A stretch of 60,599 bases of DNA from Lingula anatina. Its lineage: Eukaryota; Brachiopoda; Lingulata; Lingulida; Lingulidae. The DNA is taken from contig NW_019775465.1 in assembly GCF_001039355.2 (NCBI RefSeq), positions 118,833-179,431 on the forward strand, given 5' to 3'. The notes below the pieces were generated by a model. The model was not told the DNA's origin. It did not search any database and saw only the letters and a program-made list of their open reading frames with translations. The stretch's first letter is position 1; each line of letters begins with the position of its first letter. Both the position numbers and the translations under genes were made by a program. Shown here piece after piece: positions 1-40,733 of the stretch.

Positions 1-1113
1 AAGACACCAAAAGCACGCTCAATGAGATTACGCGTCTTCATATGTGCCGCATTGTATGCAGCATCCGCAGTTGATGCCACATGTAATTTTGGTGTCATCA
101 GCCAAGGCCTCAACACATAGGCTGAATCACCGAGGATAAACCCAGATGGCATATCCCCTGACTCAAATGCAGTCCCCAGGCCAGACTGCCTCCATATAAA
201 TGAATCATGTGTGCTGCCTGGAAACTGGCACACAACATTAGTAAACCTGAAAAACAAGGCAACACTTAGTGATTTTCCTATGAAATTAATTTTTGGGGGT
301 TTCTATGTCAAGTAACTTTCATACATAGGCAAAAATTTACAGTTTTTTCTACTATATTTAGTATATACACAAAAAATCACAAATCAAATTGTCTGGGCTT
401 TTAACAATAAATTGTTATTTTGTTTTAATATCTGACTGGTAAACAATAAAATCATTTCTTAGTTTTTTTCCCTAAATACTTCTTATAATAAAATACTTTG
501 TCAGTTTTTTCTAAATGTAGATCTATGTAAATATGAATAAAAAAGGTTCTACTTACAAGAGACGGGCATCACACACTGCCTGAACATTAATGGCATGATA
601 CCCCTTCCTACACACGTACAAGTATTCATCATCATGGGGAGCCAGTATAGGGACCATGGTTCCATCCAGGCATCCCAGAACTCTGGGAAACCCAGCGACC
701 CTGAATAACTCTTGCTGTGTTCTTCTCACATCCACTGGGTCATGTGGGAAAGACACAGCAAGTTCAGGGTCGTCTGATGCAGCGATTGCAGCTGCCACAG
801 CAGAGATTGCCCTTGAAGCCGCCGGCTGACTGATACCGTGCAGGTCACCGATTGCTGACTGAAAGGTCCCAGTGGCAAAAAACCTTAAGGCAGTCAGAAC
901 CTGCTGCAACGGTGTCAGTGCCTTTGACCTCTTGGTTGGTCTCTCTAGGCCACCTCCAATCAACTGCACCAGTTTCTGGATCCCCCGTCTGTTCAGGCGA
1001 TACCTGGATACAACCTCCTCGTCAGTCAATGAGTCCAAAGGATCGCTACGGCGCTGCGCCACCACTCTCCTTCCATTTCTTCCTCGTCCGACTAGCAGAA
1101 GATACGCAGCCAT
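1..1113 (-). CDS. HARBI1-like: HARBI1-like PIF/Harbinger transposase (3' end cut by window)
   Basis: This is a DDE nuclease-type transposase that would cut and move a PIF/Harbinger DNA transposon. Exon 1 is 557-1113 and starts at a true ATG (1113). A GTAAGT donor at 556-551 leads to an acceptor before 246, and exon 2 runs off the window at base 1. The joined frame stays open with no stop. Visible parts are a helix-turn-helix-like stretch near residues 95-110 (SQPAASRAI), LGCLDGT (D150), AVCDARL (D182), the GSTHDSF motif, ILGDSAY (D226) and NLIERAFG (E262). D182, D226 and E262 have the spacing expected for the DDE triad of the DDE_4/HARBI1 family. Nothing indicates decay, so the copy may be young. 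The Myb/MADF-like partner protein usual for this superfamily is not in the window. A domesticated HARBI1 gene is possible, but the adjacent terminal-repeat-like DNA favours a transposon. Confidence 0.93.
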
Positions 1114-1140
1114 CGCTATCGTTGTTATGATATCATCGGT

Positions 1141-1368
1141 GCTGAATAGTACCCATAGTATGACCTACCACGCATGCGCATTTAGTTTCGACGAGCTTTC
1201 GATGAGCTTTCGACAACGCTGGGGCTGTCGAAATTTTCATCGAAAATTTCGTTAACAATTTCGATGAAAAAATTTTCGATAGCTTCCAGAATACCGATTT
1301 TTCGGATTCGATTAGGATTCGATGAAAAATTCGTTTTCGATAGCTTCGAGAATACCGCCCCAGGGCTC
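1141..1368. repeat. Terminal and subterminal repeats of the Harbinger element
   Basis: This short stretch lies just upstream of the transposase start. It is full of TTTCGA/TCGAAA words in both orientations, so it can fold back on itself. The word ATAGCTTCSAGAATACCG occurs twice (about 1279-1297 and 1340-1358). On the minus strand the outermost part reads GGGGCGGTATTCTCGAAGC (1361-1343), a terminus of the kind seen in PIF/Harbinger transposons. I infer that the element ends near 1361-1365 and that its other end lies before base 1, so the terminal repeat pair and target duplication cannot be confirmed here. Confidence 0.6.
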
Positions 1369-3470
1369 CTGGTGGATGAGTGATAAGTCACATCTTGAAA
1401 ATGCCAGTTTGAAAAATTAAAAATTAAAAAAAGAAAAATTACAAAAATATTCCACTAAAGCTGCCATTCAGTCTAGTTGTATTACCATGATATGAATCAT
1501 CCGACTTGAGTTTAAACAGTGTAAACAACTCACAGAAATATAATTTATTTTGTTTTAGCACAAAATGGCAGTCATAGCTATTATTCTGATATCTGAACTT
1601 GTCATCAGACCATGTGACCTCCATAGATAAACTCTGTAATAATCTCTTAAGAGATTATAACAAAAAAACTTTTTAGAAAAAAATCATTTTTTGCCAGAAC
1701 AAACAGTTATTATCCCTTTTAACTGCAAAGTCAAGTTGCAAATATTGCACAACAGGTAGTATCAATAAAAGTGAACTGTTACATGCTCTTTGGAGTTATA
1801 AGTCCCACACTGAAAATGCCAATATGTGAAAGATAAATATTTCACAAAAATGTACAACAGAATAACATGGCCAATAAGATTACATTTTCAGGACCACATG
1901 TGAGAGTTCAAATTCACATAATGAAAATCCCAATATGTGAAAAATGATGACAGTACCTAAAATAATATTACACAATGCTTAAAGACATAAAAAGCAACAC
2001 AACTGCTAATGTGGAAATACAGAAAATGTACAATGCTTCTGGTGGATGGGAGTTAAAAGTGACATCTTGAAGATGCTAGTGTTTGAAAAATAATTTTAAA
2101 AAAATGTAAAATAAAACATGCTATTCAAACTTTTAATCTAGCTGTATAACTATAAACATGATATGAATAACCTTATTGAATTTGAGAATAAGGCACTGTT
2201 ATTCATCTTTAGCATTAATGTAAGCGTTACACAAAATTTTTCTTTTGTAAGCTTATTTTCAATATAAAACAACATTTACCTGCATAATTATCATCGTTTC
2301 CTAATTATGTGACACAGTTAAGAGAGCTAAACCTATAGGACTTTACAAAGAAATCTCAACGTGTGTTATATGTAATCTCATTAAATGGCCACTTGAAAAT
2401 TAATTAAGCAAATTACTCTATAACCCTGAATTTAGCTAGTGATGACCCAGGGGGCAATAACATACTGAGCGCTATCCATATACATTTATTGCACCATTTA
2501 GCACTCTACAGAACTGCATTGCTTCCAAAACAGAAAACAATCACACTGATTTTCCAACACAAGCTGCACTTCAGACCTATAAAACTTTTCTGTAAGTATG
2601 AGTATCATAAGTAACATGGTTTTCCCTTACTAGTAATTGCTATCCTGGCAGCAGTGTCCGAAATGGGGTTTTCTTCAACTTTCATGCAATTTAACATAAT
2701 GCTTAACAGCATAATGACCATCAATTTATAATAATATAGTAACAGTATCATGGATATTCAGAAAACATAATTAGCAGTGGTCTTCAAGCCAACAGAAGTT
2801 CAAAGTCACATCTTGAAAATGTCCTTATGTGAAAATTTTAATTCTCACAAAAAACTATATAATTTCCAGAAAAGTTAATTGATAAAACAGGTTTTCCAAC
2901 TGAAGCTACATTTTAGTCCTATGCAACTTTTCTGTAAGTTTGAGAAGAGTAAGTGACATGGTTTTCTTTAAATGGTCACTATGGAGGCAGTGACCAAAAT
3001 AGGTTTGTCTTCAATTTTGGTGCAATTTAACATAATGCTTAACAGCATAATGACCATCATTTTTTTTATAAAAAAATAAAAGTATCATGGATATTCAGAA
3101 AATGTGATATAGGAAGGTCTTCAAGGCCATGGAATTTCAGTCACACTTTCAAAATCCCAAAATGTAAACAAGAGACTTTATAGACCTTAATCTAATTAGT
3201 GATCACCCAAGGGACACTTTCATACTGACTGCCATCCATACAGTACCATCATATAGCACTCTATAGAACTGCATTGCTTACAAAACAGAAAACAATCACA
3301 CTGATTTTCCAACACAAGCTGCACTTTTCAGTAAGTACCATGGTTTTGTGTCCAAAATATTTTTTTTTCCATTTTGATGCAATATTATATAATGCTTAAC
3401 AGCATAATGACCATCAATGTTTAATAATAAAATAAAAGTATTATGGATATTCAGAAAATGTGATATGGGA
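1369..3470. repeat. Array of diverged direct repeats
   Basis: No gene is visible here. The block is A+T-rich and made of related segments. The word TGCTTAACAGCATAATGACC recurs at 2700, 3036 and 3393 (spacings 336 and 357). A flanking phrase of the type GTCACATCTTGAAAATGCC recurs with changes near 1386, 2058, 2806, 3139 and 3499. A longer match links 1371-1510 to 2038-2170. The array runs straight into the ~160-bp-unit element at 3471-4445, so both may belong to one larger mobile element or satellite-like locus. Confidence 0.65.
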
Positions 3471-4445
3471 AGGTCTTCAAGGCCGTGGAAGTTCAGAGTC
3501 ACACTTTCAAAATGCCAAAATGTAAACAAGAGATAACTGTACTGAATTGATTTTCTTACCATTTTCAGCACCTTTTTTTACATAAAACAAAATAATCAAT
3601 TTACTGTCATTTTTAAATGATCAACTAAAAAAAATTGTTGACATAAGAAAAATATCAATGGAACAATTTAAAATGTCCAATTTGCTCCATTCTGAGATTC
3701 TGAACATAGTGAATGATTGAATGTGACAAACTGTAAAGATATCATTTTTTCCCATTTTTGACACTTTATTACACAATACACAATAACAGGTTTACCATCA
3801 TTTTTAAATAATCAACTAACATGTCAAAAGAAAAACTTTACATATCTAATTAGTTCAAAAATGAGACTGTTAACATGCCTGAGAATTAAATTTGAGGAAA
3901 AAACATATACAAAAAAAGGCATAACTTCACCAAAATGTACCTGATCAAGCTTATTTTTAAAAATTAATCTGTATTTCAGTAACATTGATCACTCCTGTGA
4001 ATTTCAAGACAATTGGCCAATCAATTTTCCTTAAAATGTGTTATAGGTGTTGCATATATGCTGAAAAAAGTGAAAAAAAAAAAGCAATCTTTTATAAAAA
4101 TGGCAAGATCATGCCAATTTTCTAACTTGACCTGCATATTATGGATATTCATCAGTTCTGTAAGTTTCAATCCAAAAGGAAAAATGATTTTCCAGTTATC
4201 ATGTTATCAGTGTTGCATAAATGCTGAAAAAACTGAAAAAACAGCATAACTTTTATAAAAAATGGCCCAATCATCCTGATTTTCGAACTTGGCCTGCGTA
4301 TTTTGACTATTCATCAGTTCTAGAAGTTTCAAGCCAAAAAGTAAAATGGTTTTCCACTTATCGTGTTAGCGGTAAAAGTGCACAATGACGGCAATAGCGA
4401 CGACAGATGCAGGTGACGGCTAATGTACACATCTGTGTCTGTACA
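3471..4445 (-). mobile_element. Helentron/pearl-like repeat element, left copy
   Basis: This is the inverted counterpart of the last ~920 bases of the window. Its left end (AGGTCTTCAAGGCC near 3471) matches the reverse complement of bases 60599 and below; its right end (ACATCTGTGTCTGTACATA near 4428) matches the sequence near 59680. Inside are tandem units of about 160 bp: the TGTTAT/TGTTAG word recurs near 4038, 4203 and 4366, each followed by a poly-A-rich 'GCTGAAAAAA' segment. A core of ~160-bp units is the hallmark of bivalve 'pearl'/BIV160 and related Helentron non-autonomous elements. No protein is encoded. Assignment to that class is inference. Confidence 0.6.
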
Positions 4446-5875
4446 TAAAAATCTTTCACATTAGTTCTTCAATCAACCAATTGAGCAACCTTTTTTTTTT
4501 GTAACTGCTTCAATTTCTTTCAAGAATCCAAGTGCATTTTCTGGCTTTAAATCTGAGAATAAACAGTAAATTTTTTCAGTAAATAGCTAGAACTGAAACT
4601 GTTAACCTCCAATATTCCAATGTCCACCTAAAGTATATTCAGTAGGGCATGTGGCTATCCAGTGGAGAAGCCTCCATCCAAGAGATGTGTACTTGCCCCC
4701 CACCCCCCCAAATTAATGACGATGCTTTAGATAGACATTTAAATATTTCATGTACACAACTTCACATNTTAAAAAAATTCACAATACTCAACAGCACCTT
4801 GGAAAACAGTACATCTAGCTCAAGGCTGAAGACCAACATATACTTCTCCATCACTTGCATTGCTTTAGTTGCAGCATGCAGAGAAGGGGTGGGGGGGCGG
4901 GGGGTCGGGGGGGGTGAGAGGCAGCTATTCTTGTGCTCAATCCAAATGTGCAAACTTAAGCTGCACAATGATGATGATGACGATAATGATGACGATGATG
5001 GTGAAGACGATATCAACCATATGACTGGTGACATTCTGTTCAAGTAGGCACCGATTTACTGGACTCGAACAATGTACAAAAGTATAATGATAAGTATATG
5101 CCTTTGTATGCTACATTTTTTTTCCTAGGATTAATCAAAATAACCCTATGGCAGATGATTTATTAAACTGTCCATTTCTTATATTAAGATATTATTCAAC
5201 CCTTGACTGAAAATAAGTCAACTGCGAGAGCAGTGGGCAGTGTAAACAGACAGGTGTCATCCCAAGTCTCTCCACTGTGTATGAAAATATATCAAAGAAA
5301 AATGCCGCTAAAAGTCCTTTTCATCATCAGATCCCTAATTATGAAGTCACTAAATGTTCAGCATATAGGTCGAGAGGGCACTGCATTCAGGCTGACATTG
5401 CTAAGCATTTAGCTTCTGAGCACAACCTTTTTAATACAAACTATGGGAAGGGGGATTGAGAAAAATATTCGAGCAAGACAACAAAAGATTTGACATCTGT
5501 GCACTGGCATTGTGAAACAAGTGGTCGCTCTCACCACTTGTGTGTATGTGAGTGAGGTACATGTAAACATCCACTTCTTCCTCCTCCTCCGCCTGTGTTA
5601 TCCTCCCCCTTTGCTTGCAATACTGCGATTTCATTGCCACAGCATATCACAACATCACACCTCTACATAGTTGTTGTCACTGAAGCATACCGGAAGTATT
5701 GTCAAAACAATATGCCTTTCTCACTGCCAAAACATCAACAAAATGGGTAGTATCTCGTGATGCCCGTCACACGTCAATCCTTCCTCTAACAAGTGTGACC
5801 GTCTAGTAGGGTGCCAATACATCATGTGACAGGGGAAGATATGCAAGACAGACCCTCAATATCTTCTTGCTCTTA
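4446..5875. other. Spacer 3' of Smurf with G-rich tract and GAT repeat
   Basis: No gene was recognised. The spacer includes a single N at 4768, a G-rich stretch at about 4885-4918 with several runs of 5-8 G (possible G-quadruplex), and an impure GATGAC/GATGAT repeat at about 4969-5012 that creates a spurious acidic reading frame. Part of 5000-5875 is presumably Smurf 3' UTR, since the gene ends at 5876 on the minus strand. I could not pick a poly(A) signal with confidence. Confidence 0.55.
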
Positions 5876-33838
<27,963 letters not shown>

Positions 33839-35207
33839 TACTGATGAACTAAAACAGCGGAATTCATCATGCTCGGTGCCCAATACAACTCCATCCAAAT
33901 CGAGACTTTGTGTACTGATAGGCGTATAACACGGGTTCATACGCGAGAGAAATGAGTCCACTTCGTCTGCTACTGATCTCTCGGGCATCTCGTTCATACA
34001 TCTGACAACTTTCAATTATCAATCAAAATATGTATGTTACAACCACTGACTGTTAACTGGGTACAGACACAGTTTTTACTCTGGTGACAGAGGATTATGT
34101 GTCACTCTATATTATGACAAATTCTTGCATTTGTCTATCTCACCCACTGCATTCTGTGGCGCAACCCACGCATTATTTGGAGCGTAAATAGGACAACAAA
34201 AGCCGCCTATGAATAATCCCAACTTACTACACACGTGTAGGTGTGTTAGGGCGGACAAGATATTGACCGTTTTGACTGTCATTAGCTGAATAATTTTGTT
34301 AGTGTGTCAAATGAAATTTGATTTTTTCCCCTTTTCTCTTTGTACATTTTATAACTTTGTATTTAGTCCCAGTCTAAAGATTCCTGGGACTGAAAGGCTT
34401 GGACAGTAAAACATTTTAATGAATAAGAAAAAGATATATATATATACAGAATTCACCTTTTCCCATAATTTGGTATTTCAAACTGCCATCCTCAGCTTAT
34501 CAAAAGACTTTAAATTTTCCTAAATATGGATTTCCTGCCCATAATTGCCATGCACTACTATGATAAACCCATGTAAATGCAAACTTAACTGCATTATTAA
34601 GGAATAAGCAAAAGTTGCACTTGAAATGAGTATGCTGCTTTTTTTATCTCAGGTGACTTGAAAGCAACAAATTTGCAGTTTTTCTTATCAAGCTTTTTCT
34701 CAAATTTTATTTTTGACATATATCGTTCAAAGTCATCACATATTCATTTACATTTATTATTGGGAAAATGAAGACTTCTTAAACTTGAACAGTGCTTCTT
34801 TGCAGCAATGAGAGACCAGGCTATTTGTATCCATGCAATTGTATAATTAGTATTTAATTGCATGGTCACAACAAACTCAAAGCATTATTACACAAATCAG
34901 TAACAAACAAAGAAACATTTAAATGAAACAAAAGTAGATGTCATTTCATTCCAAATTATAAATAACCATTATTTCAATTGCAATTAAATTAATTTTATGT
35001 TATTCCTTCTAAAATATATTGTTTGTTGTCAAATTCTTTGTAGAAACTGTACTGACCTTGCACCTTTTCTTTCATTTAAGTCTACACATTAACATTTTCA
35101 TTAAGTCTTCACATTAACATTATAAGGAATTTCAAACCTTAGAGTCATACAACTTTCAAAGAAGTAGACATAAAACCTCAGTGTGACAAGAAATGAGGTT
35201 GAAAGTT
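33839..35207. promoter_or_regulatory. Smurf 5' region / RRN3 3' spacer
   Basis: This spacer holds the Smurf 5' UTR and promoter and the RRN3 3' end, both on the minus strand. The frame of Smurf exon 1 stays open upstream to a stop just beyond 34015, with in-frame ATGs at 33997, 33988 and 33940. The part to about 34300 is less A+T-rich than the introns. A CACGTG E-box lies at about 34233. I cannot place the transcription start. Confidence 0.45.
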
Positions 35208-38200
35208 TTAAATCATATGGTCTATGTGTTTAAATCCTGGAGAGGTTCCATAATGTAGGAAATCTGGGACCTTCCCTTGCCTACTCAGGCTTCCTACACA
35301 TTCACTGGGGGATTGCACTTGGGGGAGAAAATCATCCTCTTCCTGAAAATTGAAACATAGCTTTTGCTTAATACACAATATCAAAGTAAGCAATAAATTT
35401 CAGCCTTTGATGTTAAATCACATTGTTCATATGGAGTATTACACATACATGAAGCAACTACGGCAACTTGTTGCTTATCAGACCCTTTTTTATTGTCTTT
35501 TTACATCCTATAGCTAAAGGCTTTTCTTACACCCCATTTCCATAGATTTTTAGATCGATCTATCCCTGTGGGGAGTCTCACTAGATTACTGTCAGCTTGG
35601 CCAGCTTAAGCGTCTGCGCCTATTAAAAGCTGTAAAGGGGTAATTAACTATGGTGCCCGCTCGGCTGACTGCAATTTAGCGTGAACCCCAAGGGAGATAG
35701 GTCGATCTAAATCTTAATCTCTAGATCGATCTAAATCTCTGGGAAAGCACCCTTAGTTATGCTCTTCCTTTTCCTTATGCTCACCTCAGACTGAAGTTCT
35801 GGTCTTCCTTCTTCCTCTGGGGGTGAGTCCTCATACTCTCTATACAGAGGAATTACATACTGTCCAGATCTGAAAGCACAAGAAATGTTATTTTAGCTGA
35901 AAAAAAAGTACACATAGTATGCTCATTACTGATCTTAAAATGAATATATTAATAAAATTGATTGAAATGTCTTCAAATTGTCAAGCATCCCTTTCTATAG
36001 TAGAATGAATTTTTAAGGTTTGTGTCACACAAATGCATAATACCTAACTCCAGCACAGATGCAACAGTTTATCAAAAATCAATACATATAAAATGTGAGG
36101 AGATACAACTTTTAAACATACAATCAAAATAATAAATTCACTACCTCTTTAACTCGAGTTGCATATCAACTACTTTGCTGCACATTGTTTTCATACAAAA
36201 AATGTGTAAAGACTAAAGAGGAGGAGAAACAAAACTTACCTGTTTAATAAATATGGATCAAAAGGAAAGAATGAGTCTAGCGGGTTGACATGGGTAAGCC
36301 TGGATGGTCCATACAAGCCCAATGCAGCTACAGGGAGCAGTGATCTGTTATTTCGCTCCATGATGGTATCACAGAAAGCTAACTGATGCATTCTGAAATT
36401 GCAAACAATAAATATCTTAGCTTATGAACTTAGCAGTTCATCTCCTCAAAATTGAAAAAATCACATTGTACTTATCATATCAAAGATGAGCAAGTATGAC
36501 ATGTAGTATGGTAGAGATATTCTAATAACATACCTTGTAACAGAGGTAAATGTTTTGGCAACTACTGGTAGACAGACACGTAGTGGGTTTAATCTGCTAG
36601 TGACTATGGTTTGGAAATTAAGACTCTCTGCAAATTTGTACCCTGAAAAGAAACCAAATATTTTAATAAATCACTTCTGATTGGTATTTCCAACTCTATA
36701 TAATTTCTTAGATTTCTTACTGTTAAAAATTTTAATTCATTTTTAAAATTCTCATAAATTCAGAATGCTATCCCTTGAAAGTGTCATTGACAACAACATT
36801 TACAGGTTCTAACTTTTGATTAATACCTTTTTTTAACTCCAGCATTTCCTTATGCCTGAACACAAACACATAAAAGACAGCTTGGCATACTGAGTAAAAT
36901 GGCCCATGATGCTGGACATCTGCCTGTCTGATGGAATCTGAAGTCTGGTCAATATACTGGTGCACCCAGTCACAGATCAACTTGAGGCAATCCATCACTG
37001 TGCTGAAATTATAAAGACATTTTAATTGTTTAGGCAAAAGGAAACTGACAGAGAGCTACCATTTTTTCTAGGTTTTCATTATCGTTGTTTGCCTTTATAT
37101 TATTCTTTTGGGCTAGCTTCACATAAATCATCTTTTTCATCATTATGCATTATCAAGGTTTTACCATGTACTTATAATTCTATATTATAATTAAAATTAA
37201 TTGTTCTTATCTAACACGAGGGCACTATCTAGGTCTCTCTCTTACATAAGGGCCTAGCCATACAGTTGCCAATCACTCAAAACATACCAGTACAGGTGTA
37301 CAACTAAGATAAAACGATCCATGTGAAAAGGCCTTAAGAAACATTGCACTCCTAAAATCACAACAACAATAATAATGAATTAAAAATTACCTTATTGCCA
37401 CAAACTTCCCTCTTGCCATAATGCTAGCTATGTATGCTACTGCAGCTTGCCTGAACACAGGCTCTGTGTTGGGATTCTGAACTTTCTTCCACAGATAATC
37501 TATAAAGCCGTCACAAAGTGCCTGAAACCCAAAAATATGTGTGTATTTGTTATTTTGCTAGTGTTCATAATTCAAATTTAAACTTTCTTTTGATAAAAAA
37601 GTATTTGCATTGAGAAGAAAATGTAGACGAGTTGTGATCTTCCCAACTACTGCAGCAGATAATAACTCATATGCACTGTTGCACAAACAACATAAGCTTA
37701 CCTGTTTGAGACTACACATGTAAAACATCAAGAACTGTACATGGCATGAAGCGTGAGTGGTTATAATAACCCTGTCAAAAACCTGTAGAAGTTCTCGGTA
37801 CAACTTCTTTGTGGCTTCCCAATCAAGCTCACCTAAAAAATAAATCAGTGAAATTAATTTTGATCATGAAAAATTTGAATTTTGCTGGGCAATCCATATG
37901 AAATTCAGTCTGATAAGTGAGAATAACGTTACAGCGCAAATTGAACACTTACCATTTTGATAACAAATATTCTGTATATATCTAAACATAAGGTGCATCA
38001 GGATATCTAATTTGTTGGCTTCTTTGTGGGTCATTGCAGATATCTCATTTTGCGTTGAACTTGTATCCTTTCCGCCAGACAAAATGGATGGTAGATCTTC
38101 CTATAGATTTCCAAAAAGACATTAGACAAGACATAAGACAAAATCATTTTAAGCTTTCCTTACTTAATAAACATCTTTTTAAACTGAGCATTTTGTTATT

Positions 38201-39327
38201 GCAATTTTAATAATACAGTTATGGAATATATGATTAGGTCACAGTCACTGTAAAAGTGTAATGTTTTCCCTGTAACCACTTCAAATTTCAGAAGATAATA
38301 GAAAAAAGGCCACATACCATATCAAATATAACATCTGTGTCCATGGCTTCTTCATTATCTTCCAATTCAATGATTTCATCCCTTGGTGATCTTACCTAAA
38401 CCAAAAATGTAAACCATACTTTTATTTTTTAAATAAGCATTCACAGATACAATTTATGCTGTTACACATTTATTTTCATTCAATATTTATACATAAATAC
38501 AAGAGTGTCAGATAACTCTGCAAAAATGTAAACAAACATATCTACATATTAATGCAGTTTTATCTTCTTATTCTATGTGCCGTACACAAAGCTCATAGCA
38601 AAAGAGAAAGCTATGAACCAAATTCAAGCACAATCTGTTACAGAGGTATTTAATACCTGATAAAAAAGTCAAAAATAATTCTATATTTTTAACAGAGTTT
38701 TAAATCTATAAACATTTTTTCATTATCCTGTACTTACATCAAACTTCAGCATCTTATCAACAACCAATTCCAAAATCTTTGGTCTCAAGACAGGAAGATA
38801 GGTTGGGATTCGTAGCAGATTTTCTACATAGCATTCCTGTATAAAGGCATCCTTAGTCATATAAGGGAAACATTCAACCAGTAGTGGCATTAATACTTGT
38901 GGAGTCCTAATATGGACAAAAGAGAAATCATAATTTAAGGCCATGTCTTCATAATAATCAAAATCATTTATATCACTTCTGTGGTACATCACATTTAAAC
39001 CAACTGCGACAGAAATTACAACTTCACTTATTAGATAAATACCCAAACAAAATTGAAAACTGTAATTGTTCTCATTAAAATGCTCAAATATTTTAAATGA
39101 GTCTGTAAGGTACATTTCATTAAATACTCTGATATCATCACTATCTATTCTTATTTAGTACTCACATAGGTACAATTTGAGCAATATTTTTTATAAGCGT
39201 GTGAATATTAATAAACATCTGCTCCAAGTCTGCACTCTTTTGTCCATCAAGGATTTCTTTTTCTAGTTCACTCTTAGCCTGTTTTGGTTGCTCTGAAAAT
39301 AAACATTCAACGTAAATATCAGCGTCA

Positions 39328-39363
<36 letters not shown>

Positions 39364-40706
39364 TTAAAAACTTGAGCAAAGAAATTATATAATTTTTAAA
39401 AATATTTTTAAAGTATTCATGTGAAACCAAATAACGAACTTATCTACAATTTTGTAAACCATGGCTTTGTTCTTTATAATCATTTTTATTTTATTTATTT
39501 ATCTTTTTTTTTTTTTTTTTTTTTTTTTTTGTTAATTTTCTTACTAGGTATTAACTGCTTGACTAGGGACCTCAAACAGGACCGTAGGTAAAAAGGGTGT
39601 GCAGACACTAGGTTGATCACCAGTGATAGATATTCCTGGATGATAGCCACATCCTTGTTGGTCCATTCTATGCTCTGGAAACCAAAAAGACTGTGTGATA
39701 AGTAAGAAAAATGACCCATAAATCAAACACTCACTTCAAAACAAACATAACACATCAAAGTAAATCTAATGTTACTATCATTTACCTCATAATGGTCCTA
39801 TTTAAATGTTTTGCTTTCATACAATCATAAACCATACTTACAAATATCACCCCTACAAGAAGTTCAAAATCTTTCCCAAGAATTGAAACACATTCTCGCA
39901 ACCCTCTGAGACATGCAAGTAACAGAGCAGGCTGTAAATAGAAAAATGTGTTAATCGAACCACTTAAAACATAAATAACCCTTAGGTTGCAGAATCTTGT
40001 AATTCTTAAAATTTCATTACAAATTTTTTTTCCTTTCAAAGCAAATAAGATAACATTAGTCAAACAGCTGAAAATAAATGCAACTGCTTCACAACATTAT
40101 TTCCATATCAAAATGCTAAAAAAATTATAACACATCAACCATCCACCATCCAAAGCAAATTTCACCTACTTCCACATCAGCTTTAGTGAGATGGCTTATA
40201 AGCAAGTCATATTCTTTACCAGCACCCTGAAAGGAGCAATGAGCAAAATGTCAATTAATCTCTTCATAAAAATGACTGACTTAATAATACTACTTGAAGT
40301 CTGAAAAACAAATTTGATACTGGGGGTAATTTTCAAGAGACAAATAAGTTAAGTTCTTGGGTATTCTTTTCATTATTTTTTGTTTTTGCATCTCTGTGCT
40401 TTTCTACATTGCTTTGAGTTTTTCTCTATAATTTCACAAGATTGTAGTGAAAAGATTGTAGCACATAGTGAAAATGCCAATAAATTGCTAGATTGAGACT
40501 TGTCATGTTTTTCTTTTTACACTAATAGTATTATTACCACTGTTAACAATGTGAATACATGGAAATAAATTAATAATTATATCTTTACATTAGGAAGCAT
40601 TTAAATACAGTGCATCAAAATTACATGTATTTACCACTCTGCTTTTCTCCAAGATGTTTTGTACATCTATAACCCCACTTCTCTGGGGCACTACAGTGTG
40701 ATCCAT
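35208..40706 (-). CDS. RRN3: RRN3 / TIF-IA, RNA polymerase I transcription initiation factor
   Basis: Nucleolar factor that binds RNA polymerase I and makes it competent to start rRNA transcription. Coding exons: 40706-40635, 40226-40170, 39931-39842, 39674-39545, 39292-39166, 38906-38738, 38395-38318, 38100-37953, 37832-37702, 37521-37391, 37002-36827, 36642-36534, 36392-36240, 35869-35785, 35342-35208. They total 1791 nt, 596 aa (human 651), all phases consistent. Family blocks are EYLSLVINLVSAHPFYLR, VLMPLLVECFPY, ECYVENLLRIPTYLPVLR, THASCHVQFLMFYMCSLK, HGPFYSVCQAVFYVFVFRHK, RLNPLRVCLPVVAK and DSFFPFDPY, spread over the whole HEAT-like fold. The C-terminal SPSECVGS resembles the phosphorylated serine region of vertebrate RRN3. 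The start (MDHTVVPQRSG) has a good Kozak context (GAGATGG). The first coding exon exists twice, here and at 43171-43235, because of a misjoin. Confidence 0.95.
35531..35752. mobile_element. MITE family 1, copy in last RRN3 intron
   Basis: This is a second member of the family at 23351-23564, sharing TTTTAGATCGATCTATCCC at the left, GGGGAGTCTCACTAGATTAC in the core, and a TAGATCGATCTAAATCTCTG right arm. It lies between the last two RRN3 coding exons (35785 and 35342) and does not touch a splice site. The two copies are clearly diverged (perhaps 80-85%), so the family is not brand new. Confidence 0.8.
39327..39361. repeat. (AAAT)n microsatellite
   Basis: About eight AAAT units lie in the RRN3 intron beside the exon at 39292-39166; a T-run of more than 20 bases lies nearby at about 39505-39530. 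Confidence 0.9.
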
Positions 40707-40733
40707 CTCAAGAAAATTGACAGACCATAACCT

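Noticed and set aside
4649-5047. Acidic open frame rich in Asp
   Set aside because: It is produced by an impure GAT/GAC repeat and G-rich tract and crosses an N; low-complexity artefact.
5041-5080. Possible tRNA T-arm (GTTCGAGTCC on the minus strand)
   Set aside because: The flanking bases do not form a T-stem and no matching A-box or acceptor stem was found.
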